Source: an uncultured Psychrobacillus sp. (GTDB lineage Bacteria > Bacillota > Bacilli > Bacillales_A > Planococcaceae). Taken from it: a DNA stretch of 64,000 bases. Positions 28,591 through 37,495 of this stretch are shown here, in pieces (position 1 is the stretch's first letter; the number at the start of each line of letters is the position of its first letter). Where the stretch lies: the NCBI GenBank assembly GCA_934234185.1, contig CAKQHO010000001.1, positions 52,589 through 116,588 on the forward strand, given 5' to 3'. The notes under the pieces were generated by a model, which searched no databases, was not told where the DNA came from, and saw nothing but the letters and a program-made list of their open reading frames with translations. The position numbers were made by a program, and so were the translations under genes.

Positions 28591-28647
28591 CGCTCCTTCT
28601 TTGAACAGGTACAATTGTTGTACTAGTCAGAAAAGGGGCGTTTTTTT
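28591..28647 (+). terminator. Terminator after ytxK
   Basis: Long stem: CGCTCCTTCTTTGA pairs with TCAGAAAAGGGGCG, with an inner GTACAA/TTGTAC, then seven T. Confidence 0.85.
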
Positions 28648-28651
28648 GTAG

Positions 28652-28841
28652 AAAATCATAGCTATAAACGCAGGAAGCTCTTCCTTAAAATTTCAACTGT
28701 TTGATATGCTACAAGAAAAAATGTTGACCCTTCACTCATTTCTTATTTAATGGAAAAGACAGGGAAGGGGAATGAGCAGTAATTCTCACAAATGAGGAGA
28801 TTATGATTGCTAGAGATGTGATGAAGCTTGTAGATTTGTGA
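28652..28841 (+). pseudogene. ackA: Remains of acetate kinase (ackA): N-terminal, middle and C-terminal fragments
   Basis: Three collinear pieces of AckA lie in three different frames. Bases 28652-28729 read KIIAINAGSSSLKFQLFDM..., the phosphate-binding N terminus. Bases 28732-28779 read SLISYLMEKTGK, matching the internal ALIPYIMEKTGQ segment. Bases 28782-28838 read ILTNEEIMIARDVMKL, the C-terminal end, then TGA. An intact AckA has about 395 codons, so two large internal deletions and frameshifts have occurred. The initiator region reads TTG TAG. Position after tpx-ytxK is exactly that of ackA in B. subtilis. The remaining 230 nt before the next gene hold nothing I recognise. Confidence 0.9.
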
Positions 28842-29074
28842 GCTGCTGAGATTGAAAATTGTGCTGGTTGCTTAATTACTAGACATAAAAATAATCTACG
28901 AAGACTATATAAAAGTACATTTAGAAAAGAAAAATTTTAAGATTTCTATGCTGAACAAAAATATATGAATCTAAATAACTATGTTCGCGCTCCTTTTTTA
29001 CCAAAAAATTCTAGACTTATATGTAAATGTTATTTATTATAAAACTAGATTATTATTTGGAAATAGGAGGAATA

Positions 29075-30109
29075 ATGGAAGTGAAAAAATTTTTACTAGT
29101 CTTTATCGCACTTGTTATATTTTTAAACTTGGTACCAGCAAATATTGTAAACGCCAACACAAAACAACTAAAAGTACATTTTATTGATGTAGGACAAGGA
29201 GATGCAATATTAATTCAAACTCCAGAAGGTAAGACAATGCTAGTAGATGGAGGACCAGTATCTTCTGGGAAAAAACTAGTATCATTTTTGAAATCTAAAG
29301 GTGTAAAGAAAATTGATTGTGTTATAGCAACACATCCAGATGCCGATCATATAGGTGGATTAATCTCTGTGTTAAAAAATTTCCCTGTTGATCGCTTTAT
29401 TGAAAGTGGAAAAGTACTTTCTTCTGAAATATACTTTGAGTTACTTTCTTTGATTGACAAAAAGAATATTAAGTTTCATAAGGCTAATACCTCGGACTCT
29501 TATCTATTAGATAAAAATATGACGACTCAAGTACTATCTGTAAACGAAAAGGCATCTGATAACGATGCTTCTATTGTATTAAAATTAACTTATAACGAAG
29601 TTTCATTCTTATTAATGGGGGATGCAAGTACTGAAATAGAGGAGAAAATAAGGTCAGATTTTGATGTGGCTGCGACTGTTTTGAAAGTTGGGAATCACGG
29701 TTCTGATACAAGTAGTTCTCCAAAATTCATTAGTAATGTAAAACCAAAGGTTGGGATACTAAGCTATGGGAAAAATAATTCTAATGGCCATCCTGATAGC
29801 AAAGTTGTAAAAAGCCTTAAAAATGTTAATTCAAAAATATATAAAACTGCTACGGATTGTGATATTACGGTAACTACAAATGGTGTTAAATATTCGGTTA
29901 CAAGTGGATGTAATAAAACTGCTGCCAAAACTGCTGCCAAAACACCTGCCAAAACAACTGTTAAAGCACCGGCAAAGAAAACTGTTCAAACAGGGTTTAA
30001 AAACTGTACAGAATTAAGAAAAGTATATCCAGATGGAGTATCTAGCAGTCACCCTGCATACTTGCCGAAATTTGATAGAGATAAAGATGGCTGGGCTTGT
30101 GAGCGATAA
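29075..30109 (+). CDS. Secreted ComEC-like metallo-beta-lactamase protein with C-terminal Excalibur domain
   Basis: 344 aa from the ATG at 29075 (ATAGGAGG upstream; an earlier in-frame ATG at 29027 has none). Signal peptide over residues ~1-27, ending in NIVNA. The metallo-beta-lactamase fold resembles the ComEC/Rec2 C-terminal domain: HFIDVGQGDAILIQ, LVDGG, the metal motif THPDADHIGG, then KVGNHGSDTSS. A Lys/Ala/Thr-rich linker (~285-310) joins it to an Excalibur motif, CTELRKVYPDGV...HPAY...DRDKDGWACE, with Ca-binding-type acidic residues. Probably an exported hydrolase or nuclease; the substrate is unknown. Confidence 0.85.
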   Translation: MEVKKFLLVFIALVIFLNLVPANIVNANTKQLKVHFIDVGQGDAILIQTPEGKTMLVDGGPVSSGKKLVSFLKSKGVKKIDCVIATHPDADHIGGLISVLKNFPVDRFIESGKVLSSEIYFELLSLIDKKNIKFHKANTSDSYLLDKNMTTQVLSVNEKASDNDASIVLKLTYNEVSFLLMGDASTEIEEKIRSDFDVAATVLKVGNHGSDTSSSPKFISNVKPKVGILSYGKNNSNGHPDSKVVKSLKNVNSKIYKTATDCDITVTTNGVKYSVTSGCNKTAAKTAAKTPAKTTVKAPAKKTVQTGFKNCTELRKVYPDGVSSSHPAYLPKFDRDKDGWACER

Positions 30110-30242
30110 GAATATCCAGAAGTACTAATTAGTTGCTAGTTCCAGTGGAAATAAGGCTAGTAGAACGTTACATAGTGAATTAGGTGAATAGCATCTACCT
30201 AGAGAGATAGACACTATTTATTCTCTTTTAAGCTACAAGTAA

Positions 30243-30286
30243 AAAAGCTAGACAACAGGTTATCCCTGATGTCCAGCCTTTTTTAT
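30243..30286. terminator. Bidirectional terminator between the MBL and usp genes
   Basis: Imperfect stem: AAAAAGCTAGACAACAGG against CCTGATGTCCAGCCTTTTT, with T-runs on both strands. Confidence 0.7.
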
Positions 30287-30726
30287 TTTACATTGTCTGT
30301 GCGGATGACTAATACATCACATGCAGATGAACGAACGATGTATTCAGAGACACTTCCAATAAGGAATCTTTCCATTGCGTTTAAGCCAGTTGCTCCACAA
30401 ATGATTAAGTCTGCTTCTACTTTGTTCGCAATGTCTTTGGAAATCATTGTTTTTGGAGAACCGTACTCAATAATAATATTTACATTTTGTACACCACCAG
30501 CTACCGCTTCTGCTTTGTAGCCATTTAGTAAATCTTCGGCGAAAGCTTGTGCTCTTTCTGCAATGGAACGATCATATGCTTCAATCGCAGCAAATGAGCG
30601 AGTATCTATAATATTAATTAAATGAAGAGTTGCATTGTTTCTAGCAGCAATCGCCACGGATTTTTTAAATGCGTACTCAGCTTCCTTAGAACCATCTACT
30701 GCTACTAAAATTTGTTTGTATTCCAT
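30283..30726 (-). CDS. Universal stress protein (UspA family)
   Basis: 147 aa single Usp domain. N-terminal ILVAVDGS and a C-terminal ATP-binding signature G-2x-G-9x-GS (GATGLNAMERFLIGS), so it is of the ATP-binding class. Cytosolic stress-linked protein with no fixed substrate. AAAGGAGG precedes the ATG. Divergent from ald. Confidence 0.92.
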   Translation of the reverse strand: MEYKQILVAVDGSKEAEYAFKKSVAIAARNNATLHLINIIDTRSFAAIEAYDRSIAERAQAFAEDLLNGYKAEAVAGGVQNVNIIIEYGSPKTMISKDIANKVEADLIICGATGLNAMERFLIGSVSEYIVRSSACDVLVIRTDNVK

Positions 30727-30911
30727 TTTAATAACCTCCTTTTTCTTATACTATCTATTTCGATAACCATGTTGCAATTCCTCCCTTTATATGAAGGTTT
30801 ATTACGACTATTTTGTGAACTGAAAAAATAAATTATTGGGCATTTTAAAAATATTAATGGTAGAATAAGACTTGTTAATAACCAATGACTATTTTAAAAG
30901 GGGATATAGGG

Positions 30912-32027
30912 ATGCGTATAGGAATTCCAAAGGAAACAAAAAACAACGAAAATCGTGTTGCCATGACACCGGCTGGAGTAGTTAGCTTAACGTTACATAA
31001 TCATCAGGTTTTTATTGAAACTGGAGCAGGCTTGGGGTCTAGCTTTACAGATGAGGATTATCTTGTTGCAGGAGCTACTATTGTACAAACTGCTAAAGAA
31101 GCATGGGATCAAGAGATGGTTATGAAAGTTAAGGAACCAACAAGTGCTGAATTTGAGCTTATCCGTGAGGAATCCATTTTGTTTACTTATTTACATTTAG
31201 CTCCTGAGGAAGCTTTAACAAGAGTGCTATTAGAAAAACGAGTAACAGCTATTGCATATGAAACAGTTCAACTGTCGAATAATAGTTTACCGCTCCTATC
31301 ACCAATGAGTGAGGTTGCAGGTAGAATGTCCACTCAAATTGGTGCACAATTCCTTGAACAAATTCATGGTGGAAAAGGTATCCTTCTTGGAGGGGTTCCA
31401 GGTGTTCCTAGAGCTAACGTAGCAATTATTGGTGGAGGTATTGCCGGAACTAATGCCGCTAAAGTAGCTATAGGTATGGGAGCAAAAGTGACAATTATAG
31501 ATTTAAATGCCGATCGTTTACGTCAGCTAGAGGACCTTTTTGGTTCGAATGTACAAACGTTAATTTCTAATCCATATAATATTGGAGAGGCAGTGAAGGC
31601 TGCTGATTTAGTAATTGGTGCGGTTCTAATCCCAGGGGCTAAAGCACCTAAATTGGTTACAGAGGAAATGATAAAGGAGATGACACCTGGTTCTGTGGTT
31701 ATTGATATTGCGATTGACCAAGGTGGGATCTTCGAAACTTCTGATAGGATTACTACTCATGATAATCCAACTTTCATAAAACATGGAGTAGTCCATTATT
31801 CAGTTGCAAATATGCCAGGAGCAGTTCCTAGAACTTCTACGATGGCACTAACAAACGCTACTGTGCCATATGCAGTTCAAATTGCAAACAAAGGATATAA
31901 ACAAGCTTGCTTGGACAACCCTGCATTATTAAAGGGTATCAACACTTTAGCAGGACACGTAACCTTTGAGGCAGTAGCAGAAGCACAGGGATTACCTTAT
32001 ACTAATATCACAACTCTATTAAAATAA
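30912..32027 (+). CDS. ald: Alanine dehydrogenase
   Basis: 371 aa NAD-dependent enzyme interconverting alanine and pyruvate plus ammonia; in Bacillus it also matters for sporulation and germination. [20 protein letters not shown] start, catalytic Lys in KVKEP, Rossmann loop [13 protein letters not shown], and the [11 protein letters not shown] signature. The ATG at 30912 with AAAGGGGATAGGG upstream gives the family length; an earlier ATG at 30885 would add nine non-conserved residues. Confidence 0.95.
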   Translation: MRIGIPKETKNNENRVAMTPAGVVSLTLHNHQVFIETGAGLGSSFTDEDYLVAGATIVQTAKEAWDQEMVMKVKEPTSAEFELIREESILFTYLHLAPEEALTRVLLEKRVTAIAYETVQLSNNSLPLLSPMSEVAGRMSTQIGAQFLEQIHGGKGILLGGVPGVPRANVAIIGGGIAGTNAAKVAIGMGAKVTIIDLNADRLRQLEDLFGSNVQTLISNPYNIGEAVKAADLVIGAVLIPGAKAPKLVTEEMIKEMTPGSVVIDIAIDQGGIFETSDRITTHDNPTFIKHGVVHYSVANMPGAVPRTSTMALTNATVPYAVQIANKGYKQACLDNPALLKGINTLAGHVTFEAVAEAQGLPYTNITTLLK

Positions 32028-32040
32028 TTTTAAAAGCTAG

Positions 32041-32074
32041 TCACCCACTTCTTTCGAGAATTGGGTGATTTGTT
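32041..32074 (+). terminator. Terminator after ald
   Basis: 12-bp stem with one mismatch and a TTCG tetraloop (32041-32052 with 32057-32068), then TTTGTTT. Confidence 0.8.
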
Positions 32075-32102
32075 TACTAAATTAAAAGTCGGTGACTAAA
32101 AA

Positions 32103-32453
32103 ATGATATATGTTTTTATTGGTATAGCAGGGGCCTTAGGGGCCATTTCCCGTTATAGTATAGGTCTTCTTTTATTTCCAATTATCACTTTTCCTTATGT
32201 TACACTATTCATCAATTTAGCTGGCTGCTATCTTTTGGCATCCATCCTTTCTAGTAATAAAACAATACCGGAAAATTGGAGGCTCGCCATTGGAACTGGC
32301 TTTCTTGGATCATTTACAACGTTTTCAACATTAAGTCTTGAGACGGTACAGTTAGTAGATAGTGGGGAAGTGGTGCAAGGAATCTTATACATACTTCTTT
32401 CTATTTTAGGAGGTATAGTAGTAAGTAGGTTAGGCTGGAGGGCACAACAGTGA
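32103..32453 (+). CDS. crcB: Fluoride channel subunit CrcB/Fluc (first of pair)
   Basis: 116 aa, four membrane segments, with the Fluc motifs GALGAISRY, NLAGCY and the GSFTTFST selectivity segment. Tandem, non-identical crcB genes usually form heterodimeric fluoride channels. The stop overlaps the start of the second gene by 4 nt. The ribosome-binding site is weak. Confidence 0.92.
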   Translation: MIYVFIGIAGALGAISRYSIGLLLFPIITFPYVTLFINLAGCYLLASILSSNKTIPENWRLAIGTGFLGSFTTFSTLSLETVQLVDSGEVVQGILYILLSILGGIVVSRLGWRAQQ

Positions 32454-32785
32454 TGATTTTATTGGTTGGTTTAGGTGGAGCAGTAGGGGCTATTTTACGA
32501 TTTCTAATAACCAACAGGTGGAACGAGCTCTCTTTTGTCCCTATAGGTACTTTATCAGTAAACTTAATAGGTTCTTTTTTTCTTGGCTTTTTTTGGGGTA
32601 GAAGCGGTGATACCCTTCTCTATTTACTAATCGGAGTAGGGTTTCTTGGTGCGCTTACTACTTATTCAACTCTTCATGTAGAGCTACATAAACTTAGAGA
32701 AAATAAAAAAACATGGACATTCTATTTAGTTTCCACATATTTAGGTGGTATTTTTCTTGCTTATGGTGGCTACCTTCTGAGTTAA
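32450..32785 (+). CDS. crcB: Fluoride channel subunit CrcB/Fluc (second of pair)
   Basis: 111 aa, four membrane segments; GGAVGAILRFL, NLIGSFFLGF and GALTTYST match the Fluc family. Overlaps the first crcB by 4 nt, so the two are made together. The threonine/phenylalanine segment differs (TTYST against TTFST), as usual for the partner subunit. Confidence 0.92.
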   Translation: MMILLVGLGGAVGAILRFLITNRWNELSFVPIGTLSVNLIGSFFLGFFWGRSGDTLLYLLIGVGFLGALTTYSTLHVELHKLRENKKTWTFYLVSTYLGGIFLAYGGYLLS

Positions 32786-32787
32786 AA

Positions 32788-32823
32788 ATAAGCACCTTAT
32801 CTTTTTATAGACAAGGTGCTAAA
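32788..32823. terminator. Terminator between crcB and the peptidase gene
   Basis: AGCACCTT/AAGGTGCT stem (32791-32798, 32813-32820). The T-rich side lies on the minus strand, so it mainly serves the peptidase gene. Confidence 0.65.
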
Positions 32824-32825
32824 GA

Positions 32826-33917
32826 TTAAAGGATTATTAATTCTTTTGGAAACTTCGTTAGAACCTCTACTCCGTCTCTTGTAACTACTACATCATCTTC
32901 TATTCTTACTCCAGTTATGTCTGGGTGATAGATTCCAGGCTCAATAGTAAAAACCATGCCCTCTTGTAATTCCAAGTCATTGACACCTGTTATAGAAGGA
33001 AATTCATGTACGGATATCCCTAGTCCATGTCCAAGGCGGTGAGTAAAATACTCTCCATATCCTGCATCTGTAATAACATCTCGAGCAATTTTGTCTAACT
33101 CCATAGCTTTCACACCTGGTTTTACTGCTTGTACTGCACTTTCCTCCGCTTTAAGAACCGTTTGATAAATTTCCTTCATCTCTTCAGTTGGCTCGCCAAA
33201 AGCTACAGTTCTTGTAATATCAGAGCAGTATCCGTTATATACCACGCCCAAATCGAAAAGGATAAAATCACCTTTTTCGATTTTACGATCACCTGGTTTT
33301 CCATGAGGAGAAGCAGTCTTTTTCCCACTTAAAACCATGGTGTCAAACGACATTTGAGAGGCTCCTTTTTCCTTTACCGCCTTCTCAACAGCATTTAGTA
33401 TTTCGACTTCTGTTTTCCCCTCTGCAATTTCTTTAACCCCGACTTCTATTGCGAAGTCAGCTAGTTCAGCGGCTTTTCGCATATTTTCTAGCTCTTGCTC
33501 TGATTTAATGACACGAAGCTCATTAACTTTTTCATCTACTCGACTAACCTGCAGGCCAGGTAATCTTTCATTGAGAGCTTCCAATCTTTCCACCGTCATG
33601 TGAGATTTTTCTATAGCTAAACTATGTATACTACCAACTTTTTTCTGGATAGAATTAGTTAGGATATCCCATGCATTATCTGTATCCTCATGTCCAACCA
33701 CATCTCCGCTCCATCCTGCCTGAATAGCATCTGGCACCTCCATTTTTGGGCAAATTAAAAGAGGTGATGCTTCTTTAAAGATGGCAACTCCAAGCAATCT
33801 TTCATGCGGGTTACTTTTGAATCCTGTGAAATAGAATACGTTATCAGGAGTAGTAATAAAGGCAGCATCTAAGTTGCCTGATTGAAGAAAAGCTTGTATT
33901 TTATCAATAGGGGTCAT
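32826..33917 (-). CDS. M24-family Xaa-Pro aminopeptidase/dipeptidase
   Basis: 363 aa. N-terminal creatinase-like domain (~1-130), then the pita-bread domain with metal ligands in FDLGVVYNGYCSDITRT (two Asp), HRLGHGLG (His) and the C-terminal TIEPGIY / VRIEDDVVV (two Glu). It cleaves an N-terminal residue next to proline. The ATG at 33917 is preceded by GAGGTG; the in-frame GTG at 33926 is inside that site. Divergent from ytkL. Confidence 0.88.
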   Translation of the reverse strand: MTPIDKIQAFLQSGNLDAAFITTPDNVFYFTGFKSNPHERLLGVAIFKEASPLLICPKMEVPDAIQAGWSGDVVGHEDTDNAWDILTNSIQKKVGSIHSLAIEKSHMTVERLEALNERLPGLQVSRVDEKVNELRVIKSEQELENMRKAAELADFAIEVGVKEIAEGKTEVEILNAVEKAVKEKGASQMSFDTMVLSGKKTASPHGKPGDRKIEKGDFILFDLGVVYNGYCSDITRTVAFGEPTEEMKEIYQTVLKAEESAVQAVKPGVKAMELDKIARDVITDAGYGEYFTHRLGHGLGISVHEFPSITGVNDLELQEGMVFTIEPGIYHPDITGVRIEDDVVVTRDGVEVLTKFPKELIIL

Positions 33918-34030
33918 AAAAAACACCTCTTTCTTAGTTATAAAATAAGCATAGCAGAATAAAGGATTTCAAGCATCCACGTTGAATGAAACTAAGGAAA
34001 GAATTTTATTCCAAGGGAGAGATTTTTTAG

Positions 34031-34720
34031 ATGAAAATAAGCTATCATGGACATTCCGTTGTAAAAATTCAAACGAACGAACATACCATTATTATTGATC
34101 CTTTTATAAGTGGAAATAATCAAACAGATTTAGTTGCTGAGGATGTGAAGGTAGATGCCATTCTATTGACACATGGACATGACGATCATGTGGGAGACAC
34201 GGTAGCTATCGCTAAAAGAAATAACGCAATAGTAGTAGCACCATTTGAATTGGCTAATTATATTGGTTCACAAGGAGTTAAAGTTCATCCTATGGGCATC
34301 GGGGGAGATTATCAATTTGATTTTGGAAAGGTAAAGTTTACCCAAGCCTTTCATAGTTCTTCCACAACAGGAGAGGATGGAAAGCCACTATATTTAGGAA
34401 TGCCAACAGGGATCATTTTTACAGCTGCGGATACTACTATTTATCATGCTGGTGATACAGGACTTTTTGGAGATATGAAGCTGATTGGTGAAAGAAATAA
34501 TATCGATATAGCTTTTTTACCTATTGGAAGTAATTTCACCATGGGGCCAGAGGATGCTGCCTACGCTGCTAGTTTAATCAAGCCTAAAATAGCTGTTCCC
34601 ATTCATTACAATACTTTTCCTCCTATTAAACAAGATCCTCAAGAATTTAAAAACTTAGTCAAAGGTGTGCAAGTGCAGGTGCTCTCCGCCGGTGAATACG
34701 TTCAGTTGGAACTTCACTAG
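34031..34720 (+). CDS. ytkL: UPF0173 metal-dependent hydrolase YtkL
   Basis: 229 aa metallo-beta-lactamase-fold protein. [13 protein letters not shown] start, IDPFISGN, metal motif [23 protein letters not shown] and C-terminal [10 protein letters not shown]. The substrate is unknown. GGGAGAG precedes the ATG. Same neighbour (the CBS protein) as in B. subtilis. Confidence 0.92.
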   Translation: MKISYHGHSVVKIQTNEHTIIIDPFISGNNQTDLVAEDVKVDAILLTHGHDDHVGDTVAIAKRNNAIVVAPFELANYIGSQGVKVHPMGIGGDYQFDFGKVKFTQAFHSSSTTGEDGKPLYLGMPTGIIFTAADTTIYHAGDTGLFGDMKLIGERNNIDIAFLPIGSNFTMGPEDAAYAASLIKPKIAVPIHYNTFPPIKQDPQEFKNLVKGVQVQVLSAGEYVQLELH

Positions 34721-34776
34721 AAATAATTTAATATGTGGTACAATAGAACGTATAACAATCGTTTGGATGTGACTAC

Positions 34777-36084
34777 ATGGTAACAAAACATGAGCAAATT
34801 TTAGCATATATTGAAAACCTTCCTGTGGGAGATAAAATCTCTGTCAGACAAATAGCAAAGGATCTTACAGTAAGTGAAGGTACTGCATATAGGGCTATTA
34901 AGGAAGCGGAAACAAGAAGGCTTGTTAGTACGATTGAACGAGTTGGTACTATTCGAATAGAGCTAAAGAAAAAAGAACATTTTGAAAGACTAACATTTGC
35001 AGAGGTTGTAAATATCGTAGACGGCCAAGTTTTGGGAGGCAAAAATGGTTTATATAAAACTTTAAATAAGTTTGTCATTGGTGCAATGCAGCTTGATGAC
35101 ATGATGCGTTATGTGGAGCCAAGTAACTTACTTATCGTCGGAAATCGTTTAAAGGTTCACGAAACTGCTCTTCGTGCCGGTGCCGCGGTATTGGTAACTG
35201 GAGGCTTTGATGTATTGGATCATACCAAAAAGCTTGCTGACGAATTGGAGCTTCCTATTATCTCTACAAGCTATGATACATTTACTGTGGCTACGATGAT
35301 CAACCGCGCAATTGACGATCAGCTGATAAAAAAAGATGTCTTGTTAATTGAAGATATTTATATTCCCTTAGAAAACACACATTTCTTATATACAACAGAC
35401 CACGTTAAGCAATATCGGGAGTTAAATGAGGTTACTACCCATGGAGGATTTCCTGTAGTAGACAGATCTCACAAGCTAGTAGGAATTGTGACAGCGAGAG
35501 ATGTAATTGGAAGGACAAGTAATGAATTGATTGGAAAAGTAATGACTAAAAATCCAATCTCTATCACGATGAAAACAAGTGTGGCATCTGCCAGTCATCG
35601 AATGATTTGGGAAGGAATCGATTTATTACCTGTCGTAAAGGACAGTAATTATTTAGTAGGTGTAATTAGCAGGCAGGATGTTTTAAAAGCACTGCAAGCT
35701 GCTGCAAGACAGCCACAAAACGGCGAAACGATTGAAGACATCGTTAAGCAACAAATAAAAGTAGCATCTGCAGATGATTATCTCTATGAATTTGTGGTAA
35801 CTCCTCAAATGACCGATCACTATGGAACTATGTCTAATGGTGCCCTTACCATTCTGTTAACAGAAACAGGGGCCCAATCGTTAAAAATCCGAAAACGTGG
35901 GGAAAGTGTTGTAGAGAATATGACCATCTATTTCACAAAGCCAATCCAATTAGAAAGCTTCCTTCGTATACAAGTTCGCTTCCTAGAAATAAGTAGAAAG
36001 GTTGCGAAAATGGATATAGAGGTTTTAAACGACAAGCAATTAGTCGGAAAAGCAATGATTACTTATCAGCTATTGGAGAGATAG
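34777..36084 (+). CDS. ytoI: YtoI: HTH-DRTGG-CBS-hotdog protein
   Basis: 435 aa. Domains in order: a winged-helix-like N terminus (~5-65, VRQIAKDLTVSEGTAYRAI), a DRTGG domain (~70-185), two CBS motifs (~190-310, GIVTARDVIG and GVISRQDVLKAL) and a C-terminal thioesterase-like hotdog (~325-435). It looks like a ligand-sensing regulator, but DNA binding has not been shown to my knowledge. GGATGTGA precedes the ATG. Confidence 0.9.
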   Translation: MVTKHEQILAYIENLPVGDKISVRQIAKDLTVSEGTAYRAIKEAETRRLVSTIERVGTIRIELKKKEHFERLTFAEVVNIVDGQVLGGKNGLYKTLNKFVIGAMQLDDMMRYVEPSNLLIVGNRLKVHETALRAGAAVLVTGGFDVLDHTKKLADELELPIISTSYDTFTVATMINRAIDDQLIKKDVLLIEDIYIPLENTHFLYTTDHVKQYRELNEVTTHGGFPVVDRSHKLVGIVTARDVIGRTSNELIGKVMTKNPISITMKTSVASASHRMIWEGIDLLPVVKDSNYLVGVISRQDVLKALQAAARQPQNGETIEDIVKQQIKVASADDYLYEFVVTPQMTDHYGTMSNGALTILLTETGAQSLKIRKRGESVVENMTIYFTKPIQLESFLRIQVRFLEISRKVAKMDIEVLNDKQLVGKAMITYQLLER

Positions 36085-36109
36085 TTTTCTAAATACAGGA
36101 CTATACTAA

Positions 36110-36144
36110 AAAGTAGGCAAGCTCGAAAACGACTTGCCTACTTT
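36110..36144. terminator. Bidirectional terminator between ytoI and ytpI
   Basis: 12-bp perfect stem (36110-36121 with 36133-36144), with A-tract before and T/A-tract after. Confidence 0.82.
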
Positions 36145-36149
36145 AAAAA

Positions 36150-36458
36150 TTATTTATTTAACTCAAGCTCTTCTTGTACAAATTTCCCGTAGTGCTTAGC
36201 TGCTTTTATGTTGTGGTACATAAAATAGCCGCCAAGCAGGATGAAAATAATGGATACTACAACAGTTACGGCAGATTGGTATATATAAAGAAAGTTTAAG
36301 CCGAAAAACATTAAAAATGCTCCTAGACAAACAGAAGACCTAGCTGCATACCAATTTTTGCGGATAGGTAAATAAGTTCTAATCTGTTTTGTCTTGAAAT
36401 ATAAATACCAAACAAATGAGACTACTATTGCAAAAACTAAAAATCCGTTAATAAACAT
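36150..36458 (-). CDS. ytpI: YtpI-family small membrane protein
   Basis: 102 aa with three hydrophobic segments (about 3-20, 44-60 and 65-83). The function is unknown; family and position beside ytoI and nrnA match B. subtilis. GGAGG precedes the ATG. Divergent from nrnA. Confidence 0.82.
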   Translation of the reverse strand: MFINGFLVFAIVVSFVWYLYFKTKQIRTYLPIRKNWYAARSSVCLGAFLMFFGLNFLYIYQSAVTVVVSIIFILLGGYFMYHNIKAAKHYGKFVQEELELNK

Positions 36459-36550
36459 AATAAACCTCCAATAAAGATTAGCTTCTATTATTGTAAAGGT
36501 AAATAATCAAAAACGCGAATAGTTAATATGGCTCTATGGAGGGAAAAATT

Positions 36551-37480
36551 ATGATAAGACAAATCATTGACACAATCGAAAGCTATGACAAAATAATTTT
36601 ACATAGACACGTTAGACCTGATCCGGATGCATACGGATCACAAATTGGATTAAAGGAGCTTATAGCGTATAATTATCCTGATAAACAGGTCTTTGCAACG
36701 GGGATGCATGATAGCACCCTAGATTTTCTTGCATTTCCCGACACAATCGAAGAGGATATTTTTACAAATGCCTTAATCATTATTACTGATACAGCAAATA
36801 CGGAAAGAATTGATGACCAACGTTATAAGCTAGGAAGCTTTATCATTAAAATCGATCATCATCCAAATGATGATGCCTATGGGGATTTACTCTGGGTAAA
36901 TACTGATGCTAGCTCCGTAAGCGAAATGATATGTGAGTTATTTGAGGAAGCACAAGAATATAAAGGCTGGAAGATGAATCAGTCCATTGCTAGGCTCCTG
37001 TATGCTGGGATAGTTGGGGATACAGGTAGATTTATGTTTCAAAGTACCACTGAGCAAACGATGATACATGCAGGAAAGCTTCTTCGATATGGCTTTGATC
37101 GTACAGAATTGTTTAATGGAATGTATGAGGTAGAGAGTAACCTTTTGCAGCTAAAGGGATACATTTATGAAAATTTCCGAATGGAAGCTGGCGGAGTAGG
37201 GCATATGAAACTTACCAGAGAGCTTTTGCAAAAGTATAAGGTAGGAGAATCGGAAGCGTCTCTGCTCGTTAGTAGCCTGTCGGAAGTAAAAGGAATGAGA
37301 TACTGGGTATTTTTCATAGAAGACAAAAACGAAATAAGAGTTAGATTCCGTTCAAAAGGCCCTGTAATAAATGGAATTGCTAAAAAATATGGTGGAGGTG
37401 GCCACCCATTAGCTGCTGGTGCAGCAGTTCAAAACTGGACCGAGGCTGATCAAGTAATTGAGGACTTAAAAAAGCTTTAG
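36551..37480 (+). CDS. nrnA: Oligoribonuclease / pAp phosphatase NrnA (DHH-DHHA1)
   Basis: 309 aa. DHH phosphoesterase with RHVRPDPDAYGSQ, ITDTANTERI and the DHH motif KIDHHPND, then a DHHA1 domain with the GGGGHPLAAGA signature. It degrades short RNAs (nanoRNA) and dephosphorylates pAp. The ATG at 36551 follows GGAGGG; the ATG at 36536 merely overlaps that site. dnaE follows after 15 nt. Confidence 0.93.
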   Translation: MIRQIIDTIESYDKIILHRHVRPDPDAYGSQIGLKELIAYNYPDKQVFATGMHDSTLDFLAFPDTIEEDIFTNALIIITDTANTERIDDQRYKLGSFIIKIDHHPNDDAYGDLLWVNTDASSVSEMICELFEEAQEYKGWKMNQSIARLLYAGIVGDTGRFMFQSTTEQTMIHAGKLLRYGFDRTELFNGMYEVESNLLQLKGYIYENFRMEAGGVGHMKLTRELLQKYKVGESEASLLVSSLSEVKGMRYWVFFIEDKNEIRVRFRSKGPVINGIAKKYGGGGHPLAAGAAVQNWTEADQVIEDLKKL

Positions 37481-37495
37481 ATTGAGGTGTCTTAT

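Noticed and set aside
28842..29074. Further gene remains after the ackA C-terminal fragment
   Set aside because: All frames are short and AT-rich and I could match nothing to a known protein.
29920..29990. Tandem repeat or CRISPR-like array
   Set aside because: The short GCTGCCAAAACT-like repeats are in-frame codons for a Lys/Ala/Thr linker of the exported hydrolase.
32069..32102. Fluoride riboswitch before the crcB pair
   Set aside because: Only ~34 nt lie between the ald terminator and the first crcB, and none of the conserved fluoride-aptamer segments are present.
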